Notes: generated from the letters alone by a model not told the origin. A stretch of 64,000 nt of DNA from Lewinella sp. 4G2 (GCF_001625015.1 NZ_LVWJ02000014.1:2294001-2358000); one strand, 5' to 3'. Counted from the first letter of the stretch, positions 44,224 through 52,362 are shown. Made by a program: numbers and translations.

Positions 44224-45237
44224 ATGAAAAACCTGCTCTGTCTGCTCGCCCTCCTTTGTTGCCTGACCGCCTGCGATGGTGACCAGCCAACGGACGCGAC
44301 GCCAGATACCAGCGCCGGAGACCCCGGGATTGCCGCTCTCGACCGGGCCATCCTGAGCAATCCGGAAGAGGCGGACCTCTACGCACAGCGCGCCGAAATG
44401 TGGTACAACAAGAGCAACTACGACGCTGCAATTACCGACCTGCAAGCAGCCCTGACACTGGATAGCACTAACGTGCCCTACCACTGGTTGCTCAGCGATG
44501 TTTACCTGGATTACTACCGTAGCCGCCTCGCTCTGCGCACGTTGGAACGCGCCGCCAAACTGGAGCCGGATAACCTGGAAACCCAGCTGCGCCTCGCCGA
44601 AACCCAACTCACCCTGCAGCAGTACGACGGCGCGATGAAGTCGCTCAACGAGGTCACCCGCATCGACCCGCGTAACCCCGATGCTTACCTGCTGCTCAGC
44701 GAGACCTTCCTCGAAACGGGAGATACCGCCCGCGCCATCAGCGCCGCCGAAGAAGCCGCGGAGATCGACCCCGACATGACGGATGCCTTTGTACGCCTCG
44801 GGCAGTTGCTCTTCGCCATCAAATCGAACCGTGCGGTGCAGTACTTCGACGCGGCGATGGGTATAGATGCGACCGACCCCATCCCGATCCACGCCAAGGC
44901 TGACTATCTCCGGGATTCTGATCGCCTTCCGGAAGCTATCGAACTCTACCGCGCCGCCAGCCGGGCGGACCGCCAGTACGTGGCCGGACATTTTAACGCC
45001 GGGCTGCTCCTCATGGAACTGGATAGCGTCGAAGCCGCCAAAACGGAGTTTGATCTGGTCATCAAAAACGACCCGATCCACATTCGCAGCTACTTTTTCC
45101 GCGGCTACGCCAAGGAGTTACTGGGCGATATCGCCGGCGCCAGAAACGATTACAAAAGTGCCCTCCGCTTTGCGCCCGACTACGACTTCGCGCTCGAAGG
45201 CCTGGAAAGGGTAGGGGAGGAGCCCACGGAAGAATAA
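44224..45237 (+). CDS. TPR-repeat lipoprotein
   Basis: The 337-residue protein has lipoprotein signal MKNLLCLLALLCCLTAC. Tandem TPR units follow from about residue 40 to the end, such as EEADLYAQRAEMWYNKSNYDAAITDLQAAL, PDAYLLLSETFLETGDTARAISAAEEA and IHIRSYFFRGYAKELLGDIAGARNDYKSAL. It is probably a membrane-anchored scaffold facing the periplasm. Its partners are unknown. Confidence 0.87.
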   Translation: MKNLLCLLALLCCLTACDGDQPTDATPDTSAGDPGIAALDRAILSNPEEADLYAQRAEMWYNKSNYDAAITDLQAALTLDSTNVPYHWLLSDVYLDYYRSRLALRTLERAAKLEPDNLETQLRLAETQLTLQQYDGAMKSLNEVTRIDPRNPDAYLLLSETFLETGDTARAISAAEEAAEIDPDMTDAFVRLGQLLFAIKSNRAVQYFDAAMGIDATDPIPIHAKADYLRDSDRLPEAIELYRAASRADRQYVAGHFNAGLLLMELDSVEAAKTEFDLVIKNDPIHIRSYFFRGYAKELLGDIAGARNDYKSALRFAPDYDFALEGLERVGEEPTEE

Positions 45238-45278
45238 GCGAGACCTTATAATAGGATATCACCTGCCGACTGCTCTTT

Positions 45279-45296
45279 GGGCGCTGCCGCGGGTGC
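45279..45296 (+). repeat. REP-like dispersed repeat
   Basis: GGGCGCTGCCGCGGGTGC is followed by GGGGTTAGGGATCAAG. The downstream part resembles that of the copy at 57168, so the repeat unit extends to about 34 bases. Confidence 0.6.
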
Positions 45297-45407
45297 GGGG
45301 TTAGGGATCAAGCAGTAAGGACGCTAACTTACGCTGACGGACCCAACCCGAAAATGTAATTGCTGGCGTCACTGTAAGACGACCTCCCAGCTAAACTGAT
45401 CCCAATA

Positions 45408-46334
45408 ATGCTCTTCCACGAATTTCTATCGTACCTGACCCACCAGCGCCGGCTGAGCGACCATACCGTCACGGCCTACCGCGGAGATCTAAGCCAGTTC
45501 GCCAACTTCTGCAAATTAGAGTATGGGGTGAAGGATGCCCGGTCGGTAACCCGTAATATGGTGAAGTCCTGGCTGGTGGATCTTGTTGGTGATAAGAAAA
45601 TGGCGGCCAGTTCGGTCCGCCGAAAACTCTCGGCCGTCAAGACCTTTTATAAGTACCGCCGCCAGCGCGGTCAGCAGGCAGAGGACCCAACGGTAAGAAT
45701 ACCGGTGCCAAAGCTGCCCAAGCGCCTGGCCACCACGGTCGCGCCGGATGCGATCCAACGGCTCTTCGCCACCTTCCCTAATCCTCTTGAAAACGAGGAT
45801 TTCTCGAGCCTGCGTGACCACCTGCTCCTGGCCTTATTATACCAAACGGGTATGCGCCGAGCCGAGCTGATTGGTTTGACCGACGCTAGCCTGCAATTGG
45901 CCGAGCGCCGGATCAGCGTTACTGGTAAAGGGGGGAAGCAGCGGTTGATTCCTTTTGGTGAAAGCCTGGCAGAATTACTGTACCGATACCAGGAAGTACG
46001 GGAGGCCAGTTTCCCAGGTACACCGCCTTCCTTGCTGTTGACGGATAAGGGAAAGGTGCTGTACCCAAAGTTTGTCTACAACAAGGTCGTTCGCTACCTG
46101 GGGGGAGTAACAACGGAGGATAAAAAGAGCCCGCACGTTTTGCGCCACACCTTTGCTACCCAACTGTTGGGGGAAGGGGCGGACCTGAATGCCGTCAAGG
46201 AATTGCTGGGCCACAGTAGCCTGGCGGCCACCCAGGTCTACACCCATAACGACGTAAAGCGCCTGCAGGAAGTCTACCGACAGGCTCACCCGGAAGGGGC
46301 ACAAAAAAATGGACCGCGCGCAACTGAAAAATAA
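45408..46334 (+). CDS. xerC: Tyrosine recombinase XerC-type
   Basis: The 308-residue protein has the N-terminal SAM-like core-binding domain (residues 1-85) and the catalytic domain with all expected residues: R150 (TGMRRAEL), K174 (TGKGGKQR), H243 and R246 (PHVLRHTF), H269 (LLGHSSLAATQ) and Y278 (VYTH). Xer recombinases resolve chromosome dimers at dif sites. The length and position next to the tRNA-tuf cluster argue for the housekeeping enzyme rather than a phage integrase. It has a partner XerD-like protein in most species, not seen here. Confidence 0.9.
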   Translation: MLFHEFLSYLTHQRRLSDHTVTAYRGDLSQFANFCKLEYGVKDARSVTRNMVKSWLVDLVGDKKMAASSVRRKLSAVKTFYKYRRQRGQQAEDPTVRIPVPKLPKRLATTVAPDAIQRLFATFPNPLENEDFSSLRDHLLLALLYQTGMRRAELIGLTDASLQLAERRISVTGKGGKQRLIPFGESLAELLYRYQEVREASFPGTPPSLLLTDKGKVLYPKFVYNKVVRYLGGVTTEDKKSPHVLRHTFATQLLGEGADLNAVKELLGHSSLAATQVYTHNDVKRLQEVYRQAHPEGAQKNGPRATEK

Positions 46335-46346
46335 GTTCGTGATGTT

Positions 46347-46376
46347 TTGGTAATTGTACGGGAGGACTTACCTTTG
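46347..46376 (+). promoter_or_regulatory. Canonical Bacteroidota promoter of the tRNA-Thr-Tyr-Gly-Thr-tuf cluster
   Basis: TTG at 46347-46349 and TACCTTTG at 46369-46376 are spaced by exactly 19 bases, the ideal match to TTG-N19-TAnnTTTG. The first tRNA begins 63 bases downstream. Confidence 0.8.
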
Positions 46377-46438
46377 CAATCGCTTACGGAAAACGACCGT
46401 AGGTTTGCTTTGAAACGAAGGTTTTGATCACCAGATTT

Positions 46439-46512
46439 GCCGATATAGCTCAGTCTGGTAGAGCAGCTGATTTGTAATCAGCTGGTCGGCGGTTCGAATC
46501 CGTCTATCGGCT
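46439..46512 (+). tRNA. tRNA-Thr (TGT)
   Basis: GCCGATA pairs with TATCGGC. Anticodon stem GCTGA/TCAGC holds loop TTTGTAA, giving anticodon TGT. The T arm is GGCGG-TTCGAAT-CCGTC with one wobble. The discriminator is T and no CCA is encoded. It is the first tRNA of the Thr-Tyr-Gly-Thr-tuf order, which is also found in Escherichia coli. Confidence 0.95.
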
Positions 46513-46576
46513 CTATTTTAGCTCAGATTGTTGAGTTGAAATCTTGCTCATTTGATGAGTGATCATGGTAATTAAA

Positions 46577-46661
46577 GGGGGTGCGCTACAGTTGGAGAGG
46601 TAGGTTGGACTGTAAATCCAATGTTTCGGCTGAGTAGGTTCGAATCCTACCACCCCCACCA
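46577..46661 (+). tRNA. tRNA-Tyr (GTA)
   Basis: This is a class II tRNA with a long variable arm. The acceptor GGGGGTG pairs with CACCCCC, and anticodon stem TTGGA/TCCAA holds loop CTGTAAA with anticodon GTA. A CCA end is encoded (46659-46661) after discriminator A. Confidence 0.95.
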
Positions 46662-46798
46662 TCCTTGACATGCGATATGTGATTCTAGATATTTGATTCT
46701 TGATTTGCTACCGCGTGATTCAAGCACCCGCATTGCGGGTTTAATTTTGTGTGATGTATTCCGATGAAGTTATGTGATTCACTATGGAACGTGAGTAA

Positions 46799-46838
46799 AA
46801 TCGCATATCGAGAATCGAGAATCGAGAATCGCATATCC
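46799..46838. repeat. GAGAATC-type short tandem repeat
   Basis: The stretch is AATCGCATATC followed by three units of GAGAATC and another AATCGCATATC. Related sequence occurs at 47259-47302 and, more decayed, at 46671-46705. All three flank tRNA genes. Confidence 0.6.
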
Positions 46839-46841
46839 ATT

Positions 46842-46932
46842 GCGGAAGTAGCTCAGTTGGTAGAGCGCTTAAATCTAGGGTCCCATCCCCAGATTACGCA
46901 CCAAGCTAAGGGTCGTGGCTTCGAGCCTCGTC
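46842..46932 (+). pseudogene. tRNA-Gly pseudogene with internal hairpin insertion
   Basis: It begins with the same 25 bases as the intact tRNA-Gly (through TGGTAGAGC). A foreign 30-base segment replaces the anticodon 5' stem and contains the near-palindrome AATCTAGGG-TCCCAT-CCCCAGATT. It then rejoins at CCAAGCT and continues through a mutated T arm to CCTCGTC, losing the acceptor 3' strand. It cannot fold as a normal tRNA. Confidence 0.75.
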
Positions 46933-46959
46933 AAGTAGTAAGGTTGCTTTCCGATACCA

Positions 46960-46994
46960 AACTATAGACTATAGACTCCAAACTATAGACTATA
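46960..46994. repeat. ACTATAGACTATAGACT-type repeat between tRNA-Gly pseudogene and gene
   Basis: Units of ACTATAGACT are repeated four times with small interruptions. They belong to the same family as 40785 and 52363. Confidence 0.6.
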
Positions 46995-46999
46995 AAAAT

Positions 47000-47072
47000 G
47001 CGGAAGTAGCTCAGTTGGTAGAGCATCAGCCTTCCAAGCTGAGGGTCGCGGGTTCGAGCCTCGTCTTCCGCT
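47000..47072 (+). tRNA. tRNA-Gly (TCC)
   Basis: GCGGAAG pairs with CTTCCGC. The anticodon stem TCAGC/GCTGA holds loop CTTCCAA with anticodon TCC. The T arm is GCGGG-TTCGAGC-CTCGT. Discriminator T follows and no CCA is encoded. It is flanked by two defective copies, one upstream (46842) and one downstream (47112). Confidence 0.94.
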
Positions 47073-47111
47073 CTAGTTCCTACGGATGAGTAGGGATAGG
47101 GAAATGTTGCT

Positions 47112-47164
47112 GGGTCGCGGGTTAGCTACGCTGCTACTTCGTGGTCGAGCCTCGTCTTCCGCTC
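47112..47164 (+). repeat. tRNA-Gly 3'-half remnant interrupted in the T loop
   Basis: GGTCGCGGGTT matches the intact gene, then about 21 foreign bases (AGCTACGCTGCTACTTCGTG) intervene. CGAGCCTCGTCTTCCGCTCT then restores the rest of the T arm and the acceptor 3' strand. The insert contains CTACTTCGTGGTC, which also occurs in reverse at about 38448. Confidence 0.7.
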
Positions 47165-47304
47165 TAGTTTCTCGTAACGACGAGAATTTTACGATCTGCG
47201 TTTGTTGACCTTGAAATCTCCATCGCGAATGGCACTGCGCACTGTCTGGTGCTGCATCAAAATCGCATGACGAGGTTCGAGAATCGAGAATCGCTTATCA
47301 TCTC

Positions 47305-47376
<72 letters not shown>

Positions 47377-47590
47377 CAAGGTTGCGCTTGTAACCTTACA
47401 ACGTTTGTTCGTCACATCGGCGCCGTTAGTAACACCCTACTATCTGGCGCATGCTACTTTGTAGTCGATTGGCTGGAGGACAAAAAATTTAGCTTTGCTC
47501 ATCATCTTGAGCAGGGTAGGGGCGACCGGGGTGCGGTTCGCAATTCCCTGACCAAACTATTTTTTTACCCCCTAAATGCTTTAAGCTACT

Positions 47591-48784
47591 ATGGCTAAGG
47601 AAACATTTGACAGAAGTAAACCGCACGTTAACATTGGCACGATTGGCCACGTTGACCACGGTAAAACCACCCTCACCGCCGCCATCACCTCCGTACTCGC
47701 TGACGCTGGATCCGCTGCTAAAATGTCTTACGACAGCATCGACTCCGCTCCCGAGGAAAAAGAGCGTGGTATCACCATTAACACGGCGCACGTTGAGTAC
47801 GAAACGCAGAACCGCCACTACGCTCACGTTGACTGCCCAGGTCACGCTGACTACGTAAAGAACATGGTTACTGGTGCCGCCCAGATGGACGGTGCAATCC
47901 TCGTTGTTGCCGCTACTGATGGCCCTATGCCACAGACGCGTGAGCACATCCTCCTTGCTCGCCAGGTAGGTGTACCTAATATCGTAGTATTCATGAACAA
48001 GGCTGACCTTGTTGATGACGAAGAAATGCTCGAGCTCGTAGAAATGGAAGTTCGCGAACTTCTTTCTCAGTACGAGTACGATGGCGACAACGCCAGCGTA
48101 ATCATCGGTTCTGCACTCAAAGCCCTCGAAGGCGACGGCGAAGGTGTAAAGCAGGTACTCGAACTCATGGAAGCAGTTGATGCTGAGATCCCTGAGCCAG
48201 AGCGTCTGGTTGACCTCCCATTCCTGATGCCCGTTGAGGACGTATTCTCTATCACGGGTCGTGGTACAGTTGCTACCGGCCGTATCGAGCGTGGTGTGAT
48301 CAACTCTGGTGACTCCGTAGAGATCATCGGTATGATGGAAGCTGGTAAGAAGCTCACTTCTACCATCACTGGTATCGAGATGTTCCGTAAGATCCTCGAC
48401 CGTGGTGAAGCTGGTGACAACGCCGGTCTCCTCCTCCGTGGTATCGACAAGACCACCATCAAGCGTGGTATGGTAATCTGTAAGCCAGGTTCCGTAAAGC
48501 CACACACGAAGTTCAAGTGTGAGGTTTACGTACTGAGCAAAGACGAAGGTGGCCGTCACACGCCATTCTTCAACGGCTACCGCCCACAGTTCTACTTCCG
48601 TACGACTGACGTAACCGGTGACGTGAAGCTCCCCGAGAACGTTGAAATGGTAATGCCAGGTGATAACGTTACTCTCGAAGTAACACTCCTCGCTGAGATC
48701 GCCATGGAAAAAGGCCTCCGCTTCGCTATCCGTGAGGGTGGCCGTACGGTAGGTGCCGGTCAGGTAACTGAGATCCTCGACTAA
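47591..48784 (+). CDS. tuf: Elongation factor Tu
   Basis: The 397-residue GTPase delivers aminoacyl-tRNA to the ribosome. G motifs are GHVDHGKTT (residues 19-27), the switch [26 protein letters not shown], and NKADLVDD. Domain 2 has [14 protein letters not shown], and domain 3 has [36 protein letters not shown]. It lies in the tRNA-Thr-tuf-tRNA-Trp-secE order. Only this copy is in the window. Confidence 0.98.
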   Translation: MAKETFDRSKPHVNIGTIGHVDHGKTTLTAAITSVLADAGSAAKMSYDSIDSAPEEKERGITINTAHVEYETQNRHYAHVDCPGHADYVKNMVTGAAQMDGAILVVAATDGPMPQTREHILLARQVGVPNIVVFMNKADLVDDEEMLELVEMEVRELLSQYEYDGDNASVIIGSALKALEGDGEGVKQVLELMEAVDAEIPEPERLVDLPFLMPVEDVFSITGRGTVATGRIERGVINSGDSVEIIGMMEAGKKLTSTITGIEMFRKILDRGEAGDNAGLLLRGIDKTTIKRGMVICKPGSVKPHTKFKCEVYVLSKDEGGRHTPFFNGYRPQFYFRTTDVTGDVKLPENVEMVMPGDNVTLEVTLLAEIAMEKGLRFAIREGGRTVGAGQVTEILD

Positions 48785-48826
48785 ATGGCAAACGGCTCCG
48801 GCCGCAAGCTTTTCTGACTACAAGCA

Positions 48827-48862
48827 AGAAGTTAAGCATCCCTCCGCGGGTGCTTAACTTCT
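48827..48862 (+). terminator. Terminator-like hairpin after tuf
   Basis: AGAAGTTAAGCA (48827-48838) and TGCTTAACTTCT (48851-48862) form a perfect 12-bp stem with a 12-base loop that can pair further (CC with GG). The T tract after it is short. Confidence 0.7.
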
Positions 48863-48882
48863 GCTTTGTCAGATAATATGGT

Positions 48883-48890
48883 TACTTTCG
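48883..48890 (+). promoter_or_regulatory. Possible -7 box TACTTTCG before the tRNA-Trp locus
   Basis: It is one base away from TAnnTTTG and lies just after the tuf hairpin, where a promoter for tRNA-Trp-secE-nusG is expected. The nearest TTG is only 14 bases away, so support is weak. Confidence 0.35.
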
Positions 48891-48914
48891 CACCCGCTTC
48901 GGCGGACGTGTATT

Positions 48915-49090
48915 ACGGGCGTAGCTCAATGCCCTTTGGGGCTGCTTCGCGGTGATAGCGCACAAGGTTTTTGATGAAAGGCCTTTTTTAGAATTTACAA
49001 TTACGGGCGTAGCTCAATGCCCTTTGGGGCTGCTTCGCGGTGATAGCGCACAAGGTTTTTGATGAAAGACCTTTTTAAGAATTAATAATT
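48915..49090 (+). repeat. Two tandem 88-bp units starting with the 5' end of tRNA-Trp
   Basis: Units begin at 48915 and 49003, and the intact tRNA begins at 49091, so the period is exactly 88. Each unit carries ACGGGCGTAGCTCAA, identical to the first 15 bases of tRNA-Trp. A foreign part with GCCCTTTGGGGC and GGTGATAGCGCAC follows, and each ends in T-rich sequence. The units differ from each other only near their 3' ends. They have no anticodon arm and cannot be tRNAs. Confidence 0.85.
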
Positions 49091-49163
49091 ACGGGCGTAG
49101 CTCAATTGGTAGAGCACTGGTCTCCAAAACCAGCGGCTGGGAGTTCGAGTCTCTCCGCCCGTG
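49091..49163 (+). tRNA. tRNA-Trp (CCA)
   Basis: ACGGGCG pairs with CGCCCGT. Anticodon stem CTGGT/ACCAG holds loop CTCCAAA with anticodon CCA. The T arm is TGGGAG-TTCGAGT-CTCTC-like. Discriminator G is as expected. It lies between tuf and secE, the usual place in bacteria. Two partial 5' copies precede it and one 3' copy follows. Confidence 0.94.
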
Positions 49164-49166
49164 CAA

Positions 49167-49186
49167 ATTATCTCAACGGAGATAAT
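49167..49186 (+). terminator. Hairpin directly after tRNA-Trp
   Basis: ATTATCTC and GAGATAAT form a perfect 8-bp stem around AACG, three bases after the tRNA end. It may be a processing signal or weak attenuator; the downstream T run is short. Confidence 0.5.
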
Positions 49187-49258
49187 CACTTTTAACCGTA
49201 CAGTCGGAAAGATTTTCCCCTCTGCACTTGACTCCAACCGCGCAGCAGCGACGCAGTC

Positions 49259-49297
49259 AAACCAGCGGCTGGGAGTTCGAGTCTCTCCGCCCGTGCA
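49259..49297 (+). repeat. Partial copy of the 3' half of tRNA-Trp
   Basis: The 39 bases starting AAACCAGCGGCTGGGAG are identical to the intact gene from the anticodon loop through the acceptor end plus CA. It sits 38 bases before secE. Confidence 0.85.
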
Positions 49298-49335
49298 CAT
49301 CACGCTTGCTTTGCAAGCGGCAACTGTTTCCAATT

Positions 49336-49530
49336 ATGGATAAGATCGGACTTTACATGCGGGAAAGCTACAATGAGCTGGTTCACCAAGTGACCTGGCC
49401 TTCGTACAGCACCCTACAAACCAATACCATTCTGGTACTGGTTGGGTCAGCCATTTTCGCGCTGCTCATATTCGGTATGGATGTCGTATGGCAATTCGTC
49501 GTCGACAACATCTACAGCCTCACGGCTTAA
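49336..49530 (+). CDS. secE: Preprotein translocase subunit SecE
   Basis: The 64-residue protein has the minimal SecE layout: an amphipathic N-terminus (MRESYNELVHQVTWPSYSTLQTN) with the conserved VTWP motif, then a single membrane helix (ILVLVGSAIFALLIFGMDVVWQFVV). The ATG at 49336 is chosen because upstream in-frame sequence runs through the tRNA-Trp 3' copy. It is coupled to nusG, whose start follows 15 bases later. Confidence 0.96.
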   Translation: MDKIGLYMRESYNELVHQVTWPSYSTLQTNTILVLVGSAIFALLIFGMDVVWQFVVDNIYSLTA

Positions 49531-49545
49531 TAACTACGCAGCGTA

Positions 49546-50091
49546 ATGGCAGTAACCAAATGGTACTCTCTCCGTGTAATCAGCGGTAAAGAGAAGCAAA
49601 TCAAAGAACGGATCGAGAAAGAGATCGCTCGGAATAACTGGGAAAACCACGTTATGAAGATCGTTGTCCCCACTGAGAAGGTCTATAAGATCCGCGGTGG
49701 TAAGAAAGTGATCTCCGACCGTAACATTCTACCCGGTTACATTCTCGTAGAAGCTGACCCTTACGCTCTAAATGGCGAAGTTCTGGATGGTATCACTAGC
49801 CTCCCTAACGTAATCCATTTCCTCGGTAAGCAAGAGCCCATCCCCATGCGGGATTCGGAAGCCAATCGCTTACTCGGTAAAGTGGACGAAAACCTCGAAG
49901 CCAGCGATGCACTGATCGAACCCTTCATCGAAGGAGAGACCGTCAAGATCATCGATGGTCCTTTCAACGAATTCGTTGGTGACATCCAGGAAGTCAACGA
50001 AGAGAAGAAGAAACTGAAAGTCATCGTCAAGATCTTCGGCCGCGGCACGGAGGTTGAGCTGAACTTCATGCAGGTAGAGAAGCAGAGCTGA
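49546..50091 (+). CDS. nusG: Transcription termination/antitermination protein NusG
   Basis: The 181-residue protein has the NGN domain (KWYSLRVISGKEKQIKERIEKEI, IVPTEKVYKIRGGKKV, NILPGYILVEA, NVIHFLG) and a C-terminal KOW domain (FIEGETVKIIDGPFNEFVGDIQEVNEEKKKLKVIVKIFGR). It binds RNA polymerase and links it to ribosomes or Rho. It follows secE and is closed by a strong terminator, so rplK has its own promoter. Confidence 0.97.
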   Translation: MAVTKWYSLRVISGKEKQIKERIEKEIARNNWENHVMKIVVPTEKVYKIRGGKKVISDRNILPGYILVEADPYALNGEVLDGITSLPNVIHFLGKQEPIPMRDSEANRLLGKVDENLEASDALIEPFIEGETVKIIDGPFNEFVGDIQEVNEEKKKLKVIVKIFGRGTEVELNFMQVEKQS

Positions 50092-50120
50092 TTCACCGCA
50101 GAGATTTGATCCTGCATGGT

Positions 50121-50154
50121 AAAACCCATCTACGGTAGCGACTGTAGATGGGTT
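50121..50154 (+). terminator. Rho-independent terminator after nusG
   Basis: AAACCCATCTAC (50121-50132) and GTAGATGGGTTT (50143-50154) form a perfect 12-bp stem followed by TTTTG. It separates secE-nusG from the rplK operon. Confidence 0.88.
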
Positions 50155-50370
50155 TTTTGTACTCTAATGCCCCTCATCAGTTTAAGCATTTGTAATAACG
50201 GCAATCACCAACAGGAGCGTGTTACCTGCTACGTTGTTTGACGTTGATGCGGTGGGAAGTAGACGCGCCTCGAGAAATTGCGTGCTGTATTTGATCTGAG
50301 AGGTGGGTAGCGAACGCTCGAAATAGTGCAACTCTATAGAAGGTCGTAAGATGATATATTTGTTTTCGAT

Positions 50371-50401
50371 TTGCCAGATCAAATTCTTTGGATTACCTTT
50401 G
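50371..50401 (+). promoter_or_regulatory. Promoter of the rplK operon
   Basis: TTG at 50371-50373 and TACCTTTG at 50394-50401 are separated by 20 bases, a close match to the Bacteroidota consensus. The rplK ATG is 111 bases downstream. The rest of the 421-base gap 50092-50512 holds no gene. Confidence 0.78.
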
Positions 50402-50512
50402 CACCCCGAAAAACGGTGCTGCGCGGAAGCTCGCGAAATGCCGTAAGATTTTTCACGTCGGAGAGTGTAACAACCTATTATACATTCGCTATCACGACAC
50501 AAATAAGCTACA

Positions 50513-50962
50513 ATGGCTAAGGAAGTAGACGTACAAATCAAACTTCAGGTACGCGGCGGCGGTGCAAACCCCGCTCCACCGGTAGGCCCCGCGCTGGGTG
50601 CCAAAGGTGTTAACATCATGGAATTCTGTAAGCGCTTCAACGCCGCTACGCAGGATCAGCAGGGCAAGATTCTGCCGGTTGTCATTGATGTTTACAAAGA
50701 CAAGTCCTTTGACTTCGTCATCAAGACCCCACCGGCTGCGGTTCAACTCCTGGAAGCAGCTAAGCTCAAAAGTGGATCCAAAGAATCCAACCGGATCAAA
50801 GTAGGTAGTGTGACCTGGGATCAGGTACGCGCCATCGCTGAAGACAAAATGCCTGACCTCAACTGCTTCGAAGTAGAAAGTGGCATGCGTATGGTAGCCG
50901 GTACGGCACGCTCTATGGGAATCACCATTTCCGGCGACGCCCCCTGGGAAGCGGAAGCTTAA
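50513..50962 (+). CDS. rplK: 50S ribosomal protein L11
   Basis: L11 forms the GTPase-associated stalk base. Its 149 residues start [37 protein letters not shown], the proline-rich hallmark. The RNA-binding C-terminal domain ends [16 protein letters not shown]. It heads the L11-L1-L10-L7/L12-beta-beta' operon. Confidence 0.97.
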   Translation: MAKEVDVQIKLQVRGGGANPAPPVGPALGAKGVNIMEFCKRFNAATQDQQGKILPVVIDVYKDKSFDFVIKTPPAAVQLLEAAKLKSGSKESNRIKVGSVTWDQVRAIAEDKMPDLNCFEVESGMRMVAGTARSMGITISGDAPWEAEA

Positions 50963-51099
50963 TCCACACTACCACTCACGCTCCGTTCAGTATGACTGAA
51001 CTGGGGTCAACTCATAATTAACGCCGGTTACCCACTGGTCTCCGGTAGTAGGGAGCATCCTTAATCGGGATGCGTCATTTACCTCAAACTTCATTTATT

Positions 51100-51792
51100 A
51101 TGGCAAAAATTAGTAAAGCGCGGAAAGCTGCTGCTGAGAAGGTCGACGCCAATAAGCAGTATGCCCTGAGCGAAGCGATGAGCCTCGTCAAGCAGGTCAA
51201 TACGGCTAAATTTGACGCTTCCGTGGACGTTCACGTTCGCCTCGGCCTCGACCCCCGCAAACCAGACCAGGCCCTTCGTGGTACGGTCACCCTTCCTCAC
51301 GGTACCGGTAAGACCAAGCGCGTTGTCGCCTTCGTCACCCCGGACAAAGAGCAGGAAGCAAAAGACGCAGGCGCAGACTTCGTAGGTCTCGATGACCTGG
51401 TCGCTAAAGTAACTGGTGGTTGGACGGACTTCGACGTTGTCGTTGCCATGCCACAGACAATGGCGAAAGTTGGTCGTCTCGGTCGTGTACTCGGTCCCCG
51501 TGGCCTCATGCCCAACCCCAAAACTGGTACGGTTACCATGGACGTAGCCCAGGCCATCACCGACGTGAAGGGTGGTAAGATTGCTTACCGTCTGGACAAG
51601 TTCGGTATCGTTCACTCCAGCATTGGCCGCGTAGGTTTCTCCGCGGAGCAGCTGGTGGACAACGCCAACGAACTTCTCGGCACACTTTCTCGTAGCAAGC
51701 CTTCCAGTGCGAAGGGTATCTACATGAAATCCGTGACCGTTGCATCTACCATGAGCCCCGGCATCAAGGTGGACCCCAAATCAATTGCTTAA
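51100..51792 (+). CDS. rplA: 50S ribosomal protein L1
   Basis: The ATG at 51100 gives 230 residues ([21 protein letters not shown]), the usual L1 length. A start ten codons upstream is rejected. Signatures are [57 protein letters not shown] and [21 protein letters not shown]. In other bacteria L1 represses its own operon; an L1-binding leader could lie in 50963-51099 but I cannot show one. Confidence 0.97.
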   Translation: MAKISKARKAAAEKVDANKQYALSEAMSLVKQVNTAKFDASVDVHVRLGLDPRKPDQALRGTVTLPHGTGKTKRVVAFVTPDKEQEAKDAGADFVGLDDLVAKVTGGWTDFDVVVAMPQTMAKVGRLGRVLGPRGLMPNPKTGTVTMDVAQAITDVKGGKIAYRLDKFGIVHSSIGRVGFSAEQLVDNANELLGTLSRSKPSSAKGIYMKSVTVASTMSPGIKVDPKSIA

Positions 51793-51819
51793 TCGTCCAT
51801 CCCCAAAACTTAAGTTAAC

Positions 51820-52350
51820 ATGACTAAGACAGATAAAGGAGCAGCGATTCAGCAGCTCAAGGAAGCGTTTGAGAACAATGAGTTCTTCTACATCGCTGAC
51901 GCCTCAACCCTTCCTGCGGACAAGACCACGGAACTTCGTGGTGCCTTCCACGCTAAGGGTATCAAGATGCAGGTTGTTAAGAACACCCTCGCCATCAAAG
52001 CACTCGAGCAACTGCCCGAGGAGAACAACTACTCCAGCGTTTTTGAAGCCCTGACCGGACCAACGGCCATCCTCTTTACGGAGACGGCCAATGCCCCCGC
52101 TAAGGTCATCAAAGAATTCCGTGGTAAGGACGGCGAGCGCCCCATCCTCAAAGCGGCCTACATTGCTAGCTCCGTTTACATGGGCGATGACAAGCTCGAC
52201 GAACTCTCCAAGCTCAAGTCGCGCGAAGAACTCGTTGCGGATGTACTCACCTTGCTCCAAAGCCCCATGCAGAATCTGCTTTCCGGCCTCAAGAGTGGTG
52301 GGTCACAGATCGCTGGCCTTCTCAAAACTTTGGAGGAGCGCGAAGCCTAA
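51820..52350 (+). CDS. rplJ: 50S ribosomal protein L10
   Basis: L10 anchors L7/L12 dimers on the stalk. Its 176 residues include EAFENNEFFYIADASTLPADKTTELRGAFHAKGIKMQVVKNTLAIKAL and LLQSPMQNLLSGLKSGGSQIAGLLKTLEER, the C-terminal L12-binding helix. It precedes rplL after a short-repeat intergenic segment. Confidence 0.96.
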   Translation: MTKTDKGAAIQQLKEAFENNEFFYIADASTLPADKTTELRGAFHAKGIKMQVVKNTLAIKALEQLPEENNYSSVFEALTGPTAILFTETANAPAKVIKEFRGKDGERPILKAAYIASSVYMGDDKLDELSKLKSREELVADVLTLLQSPMQNLLSGLKSGGSQIAGLLKTLEEREA

Positions 52351-52362
52351 GCGCTGCGCTGC

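Noticed and set aside
45408-46334. Xer-type recombinase beside tRNA genes as the integrase of a genomic island
   Set aside because: Length and motifs fit housekeeping XerC, the neighbours are core genes, and no island cargo or attachment repeats pair with it.
48915-49090. Possible CRISPR-like array
   Set aside because: There are only two units plus the tRNA. The units are contiguous without unique spacers, and the shared part is a tRNA 5' end. There are no cas genes in the window.
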